The translations under genes and the position numbers were made by a program. Shown here one piece after another: positions 8,201-17,000 of a stretch of DNA of 44,010 nt (positions are counted from its first letter, which is position 1; each line of letters opens with the position of its first letter). Origin of the DNA: a virus. The notes under the pieces are model-generated. The model was not told where the DNA came from and made no database searches. It saw only the letters and a program-made list of their open reading frames with translations. The stretch is taken from the IMG/VR virus record IMGVR_UViG_3300002514_000053, positions 1-44,010 of that record; one strand, given 5' to 3'.

Positions 8201-9417
8201 TAATCTATTGGCCAATTGACGCCACTTCCAACAGAGTAATTCTCGAACTCTTCCGGTGCGAACCCGGTTGGGGCTCCACACTTCCCCGTAAAGAAATCTG
8301 GACCCTCTATCTGATACGCGGCAATACCCGCGTATCCTATTTCTTCTTTAAGTCCAGGGTGATAACTACCTACAACCTCATTATTGAATAAATAATTTAA
8401 AACCCAATTTCGAAATGCATCTGGATCACCGACCATATATGGAATACCAAGTTCTTCTGCTTCCTCGTGGGGTTGGTCACCTTTGTAAGACCACCCATTT
8501 AATTGATTTTCAGTAAAATAACCCTTGCAGTGACTTATAAGCAAAGAATCATAATAAGGAAATACATCTGAAGATCCAAAGCCAGCTGGGCTTGGCACAT
8601 CGCCTGTGGATGAAACGTTGTCATTGAGGTCTTTCACCGTTGGGTAATTCCACTGAAAAAGTTCACTTAACAAATCTTCACTAAAAAATAAGCGAAAAGT
8701 TTGAACCCAGCCATCATTACCTTCCGGCTGAAGAGTACCCATCTTGGGCACCATTTTAAAGGGAGGTTGCACCCATATATTATCTGCCAGGGGTACCGGG
8801 TCCATACTTGAAGCAAAACTATACTTATCATTAAGCCAAATATTTTCGCCAACGCCGTCGCCAAAGACTGGGTTGTTCCAAATATTTATAACATCTACAT
8901 ATTCCGGTTGTGTGGTCGCAGTTGAGGGTATCAGACTTTTGAAATTTATAGTGTAGGGATCAAAAAGATAGAATCCAAGATGATATCTAAATAAATCAAA
9001 ACCTCCATAAAAAAGACTTTTCATAAACTCTTTGTTATTGACACCGGTTTGGAAATTAGGAATAGAAAATATATATCCTGCGGAGTCCGTCGAGCCGCCG
9101 AATGTACCACTTGCATCATACCAGCTGGCATATGCCTGACCTATCGAAACATTATTATATAATTTATCCCAATAATCATTGTGTGGGGAATTTGGTTGGA
9201 GCAGATCGACCGCTATAGTACTCAGAAGATAGGGAATATACTGAGTCGTATACAAATCCACATATTTTGTAGATGATGTAGATGTTTGCTCAAACGTTGA
9301 TCCCAAGGAAATCTCGTCGAGTCCATAAATATCTTCTTCGGACGACGCGGTACCGGCACCTTTTGAAGATGTTGCATCGCCTTTTTGAGTGCCTGTGTCT
9401 ATAAAATCTAATGGCAT
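5209..9417 (-). CDS. Large virion structural protein with Fn3-like segments and a proline-rich linker (1402 aa)
   Basis: Probably a large tail, baseplate-periphery or fibre protein. The N-terminal two thirds are aromatic- and Asn-rich with no domain I can name. Two segments look like fibronectin type III or similar beta sandwiches: about residues 805-930 (YYEIKKF..., then HTYVYEIFAYQ) and about 1100-1210 (THFEIYRISEE..., then NINYYYIFRALD). Between them, about residues 970-1025, is a low-complexity linker with runs of Pro and Glu, encoded by a locally GC-rich patch. Upstream the reading frame meets an AGGAGG sequence (9430-9435) 12 bases before the ATG; it lies inside the last codons of the preceding gene. 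No catalytic motif seen. Function inferred from context and composition. Confidence 0.78.
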   Translation of the reverse strand: MPLDFIDTGTQKGDATSSKGAGTASSEEDIYGLDEISLGSTFEQTSTSSTKYVDLYTTQYIPYLLSTIAVDLLQPNSPHNDYWDKLYNNVSIGQAYASWYDASGTFGGSTDSAGYIFSIPNFQTGVNNKEFMKSLFYGGFDLFRYHLGFYLFDPYTINFKSLIPSTATTQPEYVDVINIWNNPVFGDGVGENIWLNDKYSFASSMDPVPLADNIWVQPPFKMVPKMGTLQPEGNDGWVQTFRLFFSEDLLSELFQWNYPTVKDLNDNVSSTGDVPSPAGFGSSDVFPYYDSLLISHCKGYFTENQLNGWSYKGDQPHEEAEELGIPYMVGDPDAFRNWVLNYLFNNEVVGSYHPGLKEEIGYAGIAAYQIEGPDFFTGKCGAPTGFAPEEFENYSVGSGVNWPIDYDIAIVPNLAPNTDAFTQFTPQKLGFNLDTVNNPTNDPYKVSYVDHYFSPLDVILDTTSEDAIETQAIYNISTTTNKNIGGMPVLNDWTAMILGIYGKYTTSPNTDIPFELYMPNFHFIVEESSTPYLPDSVIQYRKIEFIHSTLDNNIDNLLRSTMGSTLPSPIADDNAPSGLNTYFEQWANTFNGDFDNVIGDAELAMAAKKNKVITLSPEALRNKSDINELKEYFPNYVQINITTPVGNYKSEFSNLLQDTHYTEAFVINSHKKINANSTWGGQSVTANKSAFENYSDGDSFNTTPNNWDSTTPVISLPFTQYINEKIQVQAYQDFWMVMYNVDYFNADLPDAHPSLDLSTYIYSVSGGEAMLYLYSTGDSEAYQSGLSGLNALKMRNFTDIVHGNMCYSEIVYYEIKKFKTVSGQKIHLQNFLLPITTDPDASSPSTQNEINFIDTQVLPGHTYVYEIFAYQFVLGNRYYYEISDINFDWSDKHQLYDKNADKTIGGVEGDTEGGGVCTDEMDEGCEARPGATGTQRGITSPTGEAKEDWVYYTKGNAEIRLDVHLIPSQKLARIPVRLGSAVGGAAPTGDDTPPPPSPDPEIAEELPQEPPPPPAAEHAVTIIDAPPVTPGVNIVPYRAVPNKLYIALQAAADEYYDWPQGVTRNEQNTVYQDAQYSHDVDSTAWLIDPNKTSLAPAKILFKSEYNDVTHFEIYRISEEDMPFGPRNYFDFGNPALARKVTLDRSCETILVDDVKPNINYYYIFRALDAPVYSPSNDASLFPAGSFAGYHRGWSNPTDVYRVKLIKSRDNVYLDMEVQPKEYFKTQQRIKDHIPTKSFKKYLMIRPTLEQTVVDINTATNGGLDYWDDSTGNAAYHSIKDFLLGTQGETPLDYPGITYLNTMLGIKKSSMWTTPYTTEGAVSYGSHGRFRIRIKSKHTGKKVDIILGVQKPAYVDNTKTLDPAECKKITGVMTDYTPEASATAKLLQATPKIFVPVPGDSND
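6353..6480. other. GC-rich low-complexity patch encoding a Pro/Glu-rich linker
   Basis: In contrast to the surrounding AT-rich coding sequence, this stretch is dominated by G on the plus strand (C in the sense strand) and encodes runs such as PPPPSP and EPPPPPAAEH. It acts as a flexible spacer between two beta-sandwich-like parts of the 1402-residue protein. Confidence 0.7.
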
Positions 9418-9422
9418 AATTT

Positions 9423-12400
9423 CTAATATCCTCCTGGCATCTTGGTCGTTGGAGAGGAAGTTTTTTGTGCAGAAGCTTTAGTTTTTAAAGAGGTTTTTTT
9501 ATTTGCTATTATTAACCTATTTGGATTTTTTTCTATAAAGACATTTAATGCATATTTTGTTTTTTTCATAGTAAAATTAGTTTTGGGGGGCGGGCCCATA
9601 ATTTTTTCGACACTAGGCTTGATGAATTTATAAAAATCTTGCGAATATTTTTGAGTTATATCCGTTATTTTATAAAGTTTTTTCTGGGACGGAGATTTTG
9701 TATTCATAAACCCAGGTGGTAAAATTCTATTAACTGAATTGGAAGGCTGAATTATGAAATATTTATCAATAATAGGTAAATCAATATATTCATTGCGTAT
9801 TTGGTTAATCTTCGAATCGTATCTGCGTACAAGACGACAAAATAAAGCGCTGCCGGCTGCCATAAGATTCTCATATGCTTCATTTCGTAATGGTAACCAC
9901 TCATCTCCATTTAAGGAACTATATTTAGCTAAAAACTGTACTTCTACCATATTATCATAATTAAAATAATAGATACCATAATCACTCAATTGTTGAACAT
10001 TCCAATTCCTCAAATTAAAATCATTTTTTCTCATTGCTTTAATAAGTGCCGTATTGTTTGTACCTTTCTTAGTCGAACTAGAAGCTAAATTTGTATCAAA
10101 AGCCAACAATGCATTTATTATTTGAAGCGGTGTGTTTCTACCATATGTTAATCTCTGTCGTTGAGAAGCGTTTCTTGCTGAAGAAAATATAGCGGGTAAA
10201 GGTGTTTTTTTCCCAAGTACTTTACTATTCAAAATACCTCTAATTATAGAACTATTAGACATATTATTATTTTGAGCTAGTGATGCTTTATAATCATCCA
10301 GAGAAGTTATTCTATCCATTTGAGCGCCCTGTTCGATCTCCAAGGTGTTCCATGGCTTTTCTTGCGGTGGGCAAGATCGCTCCTCAAGAGAACCCACATC
10401 AACCAATGGTTCCTTAGTTGTCTGTGTTAAAATAGTATTATCTTCCACAGTGATAGAAGTTAGGTTGTCTACCATTCTCATATTCTGGATGTTTATATTA
10501 TCAGTGGTTTCACGTACCTGCTGGAAATACAATACATCGAGCAAAGTCCGATATTGGTATTCTTTTGTATCATCATCGATGGAAAATGGTAACACACCCC
10601 TTTTGCCACCTAGATTGACCGACATGGGGGTCCAATATCTAGTTTGATTTTTCTTTATGGCAATCGAAGTATCGGGGATGTCTTTCAATGAATTCAAATC
10701 AAAAAACTTTCCAACTTCCCTGCTGCAGCGCAAAGAAAAATCTGGTTCGCTTATCATTTTAAAACTACCCGGTGAAGGTCTGCTAGCATCAATATATCCA
10801 TAACCACCGCCATGAGGATTTGTAATCTCTGATTCTAAATTTTGTGAAAACTGAATAATAGTAGTTTGCATTGGACCAGAAGCATCATGAAAAATAGTTT
10901 GCTTCTCCACAAAATCTCTTCCATCAGCAGGGGTAACTTTTTTAAGGACTATAGCGCCATCTTCATTTACCTTATATTGCATTACTTGTTTGGTAGTTAA
11001 ATTCAAATCCGTCATACGTCTCAAAGATGATAAGAGATCGTCGGCGGTCTTTTTTAGAAATTCAATTCCTTGCAGATTTCCGGTAGTAGAACTAGTTCTC
11101 ATAAAAAGAGAAGCCTTTATAGCACTATAATTCAAAGGTTTCGAAGAGAAAAATACCAAAGCTTTAATCATGGCTTCCAAGAGGGGTTCCAAAATTGAAT
11201 TATCAAAATTCTTCTTCGAGGAAAAAGTAGATCTTCCCTTCGCAGAATGAGTCCAATTGGTGAAAATAGAATATTTCTCCATAAAATTAAAAACAAGTTT
11301 TCTTCCATATAACACAGCACCATCTCTCACTCTTACTTTTACACTATAACGATATTTTGAATTATATGTCTTGTCTGCTGAAATTTCTTCTTTGAAAGAA
11401 ATGATCTTCAACAGAGTACTTTCGGTATTTTTCTGGAATGAAAAATTTTTAATTTCTTTTAAATTCTCAGGATAAAGAGTAAAAATACTTTCTAGTGGTA
11501 CCTCGCCAACCGCATTGGCGGCATCATTGGTTAAAATATAAGGTATTTCGCCAGGTTCAGTAGTGAGTTCGGGTGTGAGAGGGTTGGACAACCAATTATT
11601 ATTCAAAATTTTATGACGAGTAACTTCTATAGATTCAAATTTGGTAAGGGCAAAGATCTCGGCAATTGCTGATGTGGGACCTTCACTAAGATTTCTTACC
11701 GCGTCGGAAAGCGAAGAATAGGTTTTCAGAAGATTCATTATATCTAATATCAATAAAGTATTAAAATTAAATTGGTCATCCATTGTCGTGAAGTCTGAAC
11801 AGATAGGAGCAGTGGGGGACGCCGATATTTTTAATACAGAGCTACTTCTTTTATTATTAATCGCTTCTTGCAACAAGCCTATTTCTTCTTGAAAGGCGTA
11901 TACGTCACCAAAATATTTCCAATTATCTGCATAGGTTTTCGTATTATCTTGTATTTTACCGTAGGGTATCGAAATTTCTCTCAATGATACATCCCGGTTT
12001 TCGGGTAGGATTCTAGAATCTCCGTGGTAGCGTCCTGGCATATATATATCACCCGGCATCCAGTGTGTAGCGCCAGTCCAAATACTCCCATCTGGGAGCG
12101 CCCACAAACTTCCATTTAAAATGGCTTTTCCTCTACTATATGCAATTGCAAAATCATAAGAATAATAATCATATAATAAGCATTTTTCTGGGTTCTTTGG
12201 ATCCACATAATTTGCAATATTTAATTTTCTCTTCGAGCTACCAGCGTTTATTAATTTTATCGTTGAGTTGGTATACTGTCTACGTTCCAATTGTGTATTT
12301 TCTGTAATATTTTTGTAGGCCATGGCTAAAAAAGAAACAGAATGGGGCTTCTCCTTGGTGCTAATAAATTCAATAGAAGGTACCTTGAGTGTCCATATTT

Positions 12401-12785
12401 TTGGACCATTTTGGGGAGTCACGACTCTCACTTCGGTCTTACCCAATAGTTCATTGAAGGAAAAAATTTGTATTACTGAATCCGGACCACTTGGGTCAGT
12501 TTGCAAAATTAAATCACTAGCTATAGGACGAAAATTAACTGCTTGAAAAGCATTAAGCATATTAAGCAATTCTTTTTCATTCTTTCTGATGTCGAACATC
12601 ATAATAGCAATATTAAAATTTGATTGTTTTATCTTCGTTGAACCGGTCAGGGTTCCTTGAATTTCTACATCGACACTATATTTAAAATTGCTATTGTCAC
12701 TATCGATAGTAACTTTGGTTATTATTGGGTTTGGAAGTAGAAATGAATTCAGAGCTGCGCCGGTATTTAAAGTTTTCAATCGCAC
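9423..12785 (-). CDS. Large virion structural protein (1120 aa), unknown family
   Basis: I do not recognise a named domain. The protein opens with a beta-type region (about residues 20-80) that includes YSVDVEIQGTLTGSTKI, goes through long mixed helix/strand sequence with no membrane segment, and ends in a basic Lys/Ser/Thr-rich tail (about the last 40 residues) closing with KMPGGY. A similar closing, KPGGNY, ends the 2974-residue protein. The stop codon TAG lies 5 bases before the ATG of the 1402-residue gene, and the codons for the final PGGY carry that gene's AGGAGG ribosome binding site. The start overlaps the 418-residue gene by 10 bases. Position among baseplate and tail genes suggests a tail or baseplate component. 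Confidence 0.75.
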   Translation of the reverse strand: MRLKTLNTGAALNSFLLPNPIITKVTIDSDNSNFKYSVDVEIQGTLTGSTKIKQSNFNIAIMMFDIRKNEKELLNMLNAFQAVNFRPIASDLILQTDPSGPDSVIQIFSFNELLGKTEVRVVTPQNGPKIWTLKVPSIEFISTKEKPHSVSFLAMAYKNITENTQLERRQYTNSTIKLINAGSSKRKLNIANYVDPKNPEKCLLYDYYSYDFAIAYSRGKAILNGSLWALPDGSIWTGATHWMPGDIYMPGRYHGDSRILPENRDVSLREISIPYGKIQDNTKTYADNWKYFGDVYAFQEEIGLLQEAINNKRSSSVLKISASPTAPICSDFTTMDDQFNFNTLLILDIMNLLKTYSSLSDAVRNLSEGPTSAIAEIFALTKFESIEVTRHKILNNNWLSNPLTPELTTEPGEIPYILTNDAANAVGEVPLESIFTLYPENLKEIKNFSFQKNTESTLLKIISFKEEISADKTYNSKYRYSVKVRVRDGAVLYGRKLVFNFMEKYSIFTNWTHSAKGRSTFSSKKNFDNSILEPLLEAMIKALVFFSSKPLNYSAIKASLFMRTSSTTGNLQGIEFLKKTADDLLSSLRRMTDLNLTTKQVMQYKVNEDGAIVLKKVTPADGRDFVEKQTIFHDASGPMQTTIIQFSQNLESEITNPHGGGYGYIDASRPSPGSFKMISEPDFSLRCSREVGKFFDLNSLKDIPDTSIAIKKNQTRYWTPMSVNLGGKRGVLPFSIDDDTKEYQYRTLLDVLYFQQVRETTDNINIQNMRMVDNLTSITVEDNTILTQTTKEPLVDVGSLEERSCPPQEKPWNTLEIEQGAQMDRITSLDDYKASLAQNNNMSNSSIIRGILNSKVLGKKTPLPAIFSSARNASQRQRLTYGRNTPLQIINALLAFDTNLASSSTKKGTNNTALIKAMRKNDFNLRNWNVQQLSDYGIYYFNYDNMVEVQFLAKYSSLNGDEWLPLRNEAYENLMAAGSALFCRLVRRYDSKINQIRNEYIDLPIIDKYFIIQPSNSVNRILPPGFMNTKSPSQKKLYKITDITQKYSQDFYKFIKPSVEKIMGPPPKTNFTMKKTKYALNVFIEKNPNRLIIANKKTSLKTKASAQKTSSPTTKMPGGY

Positions 12786-14032
12786 GCCTCCGTGGGTTCA
12801 TCCGGCATATCATATGGATCCCTGTCAGGAGAAAGTTCTATATTTTTACAATCAAACATTTGTTTGTCTAAATAACTAAATGTTGTCTCATCTTTACTCA
12901 TTGCTTTGCAAAAAATTTCATCCGGTATACTTTCATCTACCAATACATCAAAAAAGTATTCTACAAATCTTTTACCGTAAACTTCGCCATAATCAGCGAT
13001 TCCCTCGGCGTCTTCATCACCCATTTTCGAGGCATAATCAGCTCCAAGCCAATCCTCGCTCTTTTCTTCTCCAAAGGGAAAATCTTGTGGATTATCGCCA
13101 CTCAGCACCGCATCCATTGGAATTTTTGTATTATCAAAAAATAATCTCTTTTCTTGAGGGTTAAAAGAAGGATCCACCCATGGGGTCGAATTGGGCACAG
13201 CTAACATGTCATCAATACGGTAAACTTCTATTTCAAAATTTTCTTTAAAAAATCGAGTATTTTCTTCTTCTATTCTCAAAAAAAGATAATCATCAATAAC
13301 TTGTATATATGTCCCATCTAAGCTTACAGTCGATGTATTTAGGTCCTCCATAGAAGTACCCACTTCTTCAATGGATATAGAGCCCAAAGGATCGTTGAGA
13401 TCATAATCAGCTTCTACCGCATCAAGTGTAGTTGTTTTTTCAATATTAATTTTGTATTCTAAATCTACATCCAGTTGATATATATCTTCCCCCATCGATC
13501 CAGTTACTGCGGTGGAGCCTGTGAGGGGAGCCTTTAAAAATTTTATATCCCATCTAGGAAGCGCATCCCCAGTATTAAAACCCATATTTCCAAGTGGACC
13601 ATAGAGTGTGTACGTTCTATTTATTGGAACTTGGCTTAAAATAGGAGCTGATGTCGGTGATAGACCAAGCATATCATCAAAAAAATCTGAATCTGCAAAT
13701 AATTGTGACGCCCCCAGAAAGGAAAGATAGCTCCAAGCTTGGAATATATCATAATGAGCCATAGGATCAGCAGTTCCATATGCATCCCTGTGAATCATGT
13801 CCTCGACAGAATATTTTACTCTTCTTGCTTGTAGGCGTGGGACATCTTGAATTCGAGCTTCAATTTCGTTTTGTGTTTCTCCATTAATACCAGCCCACCT
13901 ACCATCATAAAGAACATCATCATCAAAGAAACAATATCGTGATGGTTTAAACGCACCAAGTTGCAGTAATCTGGTACCAGTTGGTGTTAACTGAATATCA
14001 ATAACTTCTTCTTTTTGATCTAAAAATCTCAT
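12776..14032 (-). CDS. Virion structural protein with an N-terminal 'LTxxG...FDDD..Y' module (418 aa)
   Basis: Probably a baseplate or tail structural component. The first 45 residues (IDIQLTPTGTRLLQLGAFKP then YCFFDDDVLYDGR) match in pattern the start of the 330-residue protein encoded at 4108-5100. A segment at about residues 50-70 (NEIEARIQDVPRLQ) is predicted helical. The C-terminal third is strongly acidic, with many Asp and Glu, and ends in EPTEACD. No enzyme motif or membrane segment is seen. It lies 2 bases after the stop of the 2974-residue gene and overlaps the 1120-residue gene by 10 bases, so the three are presumably one translational unit. Exact role unknown. Confidence 0.78.
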   Translation of the reverse strand: MRFLDQKEEVIDIQLTPTGTRLLQLGAFKPSRYCFFDDDVLYDGRWAGINGETQNEIEARIQDVPRLQARRVKYSVEDMIHRDAYGTADPMAHYDIFQAWSYLSFLGASQLFADSDFFDDMLGLSPTSAPILSQVPINRTYTLYGPLGNMGFNTGDALPRWDIKFLKAPLTGSTAVTGSMGEDIYQLDVDLEYKINIEKTTTLDAVEADYDLNDPLGSISIEEVGTSMEDLNTSTVSLDGTYIQVIDDYLFLRIEEENTRFFKENFEIEVYRIDDMLAVPNSTPWVDPSFNPQEKRLFFDNTKIPMDAVLSGDNPQDFPFGEEKSEDWLGADYASKMGDEDAEGIADYGEVYGKRFVEYFFDVLVDESIPDEIFCKAMSKDETTFSYLDKQMFDCKNIELSPDRDPYDMPDEPTEACD

Positions 14033-14034
14033 TT

Positions 14035-17000
14035 TTAATAATTACCGCCAGGTTTAGATGTTGGTGGAATTGGTAATGTCGAAGGAGGTGCACCTATCTT
14101 GGACAGATCGTTACCAACTGTCAAGTTGGCTAATTCCACCAAAGAACAATAATCATAAGGCCAATTATAAGAATAAGGTAGATCTTTTCCCAGTTCTCCC
14201 TGTTTGGAGAGTAATCTTTGATCATCACTTAAATCTTCAGTAATTGCAGTGTAATTATTTCTAGCGCGTTTTTTCACTTTAAACACCATCCATTTTAAGT
14301 TATTGAATGTATTAGTAATTATGTTATTACTTGAAATATTGCCCGCACAGTGCTTTAAGAATTCAGATAATAATTCGTTTGTTTTGGTGGGAATATTTAA
14401 TGAAGAGTTTTGTTTAGTAACTTCTCTTGCACACGACGGCATCAGTCCTTGCCAAATATCTTGCAAATTCTCTCGCGTTAACTTTTGCTCAAATTCAAAA
14501 ACAAACATTACGTAAGGTTGTGCTGTAGCATTATTGACAAAATCCATCTTAGGTGGAAAAACATATTTATGCATCTTATCTTTAAGGTCCTTTACACTCT
14601 TACCACTCTCTTCTCCAGTTTCGAATATTTTGAAAAAGTACCTTTTAGAGTCTGATCCTAGAGGAGATCCTATTACATAATCCATAATTTTCTTTGAGGG
14701 TTTTATATCCATAAAAGGAATGGCAACGATTGCTTCTGAAATCGTTTTCTCGTAATCCATGGGAAGCTTACCAATTTTCTTGCCCCCTGAGCTGTCCTCT
14801 ACGCCGCTGGAGCCAAACATTAGATTTTTTAAATCTTCAACTCCGTCAGTAGCCATTTCTTTATCACTGGGTCCACTTAATTTCATTACCAAACCCTCTG
14901 AGGGCTTGGGAATGACTCCATAGTTATTCCACATGCCTCGCGGTTTGTATTCGTTGTCGTAAGTCTTAAATTCTAAAACAGGACACTCATATTTTGTTGA
15001 AATAACCATTTGTTCAAATTGTGAAATATCTTCGGCGTCTTCCATACCAACCAAATTACCATCTTTATCATATTGGGATTTCTCTAAAATCCTCTTCCCA
15101 AATAAGCTAACCGATGCGCTTATTTGCATCTTGTTTGCAATTGCTGGTGAAGTATTGTCAATATACGAACGAAAGGAAATGCTACCACTAGTAAAATTGG
15201 GAATATTTGTGTCCAAAGATGAGCTATATGAAGCCGTAATCGCATTAATAACCATATCTAAGGTGGGTGCTGTAGTGTCGTCGACTGTATTTGTATATTC
15301 CAAAATAGCGGTGGCTTTTCCATAATAATAAGGGGGAGTGTAAGGGGCATATGCCGGATCGCATTGATCGAAGCCTCCAAATCCACCGGTACCCAGGGTG
15401 CCGCTCCCCGTTAACTCTACACCAGCGGCAGAGAACTGAAAAGGTGGTCCAAAGACGCGTCCGTGGGAAGATGAAATTGGAGCGAGGGAAGACATGAAGT
15501 TCGTTTTTGATCCCTGTGACATTACGGATCCGGATAACTGTTCCAATTCTACTTTCATGCGGTATGTCTTGCCTGTCTCAAAGCTCACCTCTTTCATTGG
15601 TTTAGAAATAAAACTTGTTAATTTCCCATCTTTAAGAAAGAGATTAACTGATTCTGCCAAGAAATTATTTATTGCTAGTCGATATAGGTTGTTTTCAGTG
15701 CCGCCATCATACACACAATAATCATTAATTATAGAATTAGAGACACCATACATCCTTTCATTAACAGGCATTTTAGTAAAATCATGTATTGCATCAAATT
15801 GCAGACGATAATTATTAGAAAGCGAAATCCGTGGATATGCGCCAGGAATTCCGGATCCGAACGAGCTTTGGGGAGTAGAGCCAGTAAACATCGGCCAATC
15901 AACAGCAATACCCGATTTAATCGTATTATATAATATACCAGGCGCGAACAAAGGCTGTAAAAAACTTTGTAGTGCGGCTTCCGCCGAATGAGTCACAAAA
16001 TCGCTATTGCCGCCTTTTATCGGATAATTAGTAGGAGCGGTAGATACGCCGGTTAAATGGGTTCCATAAGATTGAGAAAGCAGAGAAGCTATCTGGACAG
16101 TCCTTGTTACAGGATAAAATCCGTTATAAGGAAGCAACTTTTTATAACCTTCACATTTTAAAGTAATTGAAGATATATCTGTAAAAGATTTATGATCATT
16201 TAAAATAACATCAAAATCCTTAAGAAAATCACTAGTACTATATTCTTTAAAAAATTTCGTATTAAAAACATCTTGAATTTGGCTTGATGTAATACTAGCC
16301 CCATCTAAGTTCAAGAAATTTTTTGGAAGTGGCGCGTTAAAATCTTCTTTCTTATCAATAAGATAATAGGATAATAAATTAGAAATATTAAATTCTGGTA
16401 TAATAGTAGAATTTTTAGCCACATATCTAAGATCTTCGGAATAAGATTCATAAGAATTATACCATGGGTTGATGCCTCGATCTGCTGCAGCTGTCCAGTT
16501 AACTTCATTACTCCCATATGTAGAAGCAATTGCTACGAAATCATCCGTACCGTGAAAACGAGGAAAAGCCTTGTAGCAATTAAACACTCCGGTGCTGACG
16601 ACACCCGTAGAGTAGATGAAGCACTTGGAATGTATGGGACCCTTGTGGAGAACACCCCGAGAGCCCGTATTCCATACTCTGCTCGAACCATCGGTTTTCG
16701 CAATCTGGGGTCCATCCAATGGCCATACGCTGATCCCATCATTTTTCCAAACATAAAGAGAGTGGATCGCATTATTAAGGCAGATGTTATTAAAAATATC
16801 TGTTACCGGGACCTGACTGGCATCATTAGTAGCGTAAGTAAGATACGTTCGCAGGCGATCAGTCAGGCTATCCTTCCAAAACGTTCGTATATCGCTGCGC
16901 CCTAACCCATTGGTACTCATATTATCTACATCGGATGATTTCAATTCTGCATAATTGATTCTTCCTTTTGTTCCGGACAGAAATGTATTTTGTGTACGAG

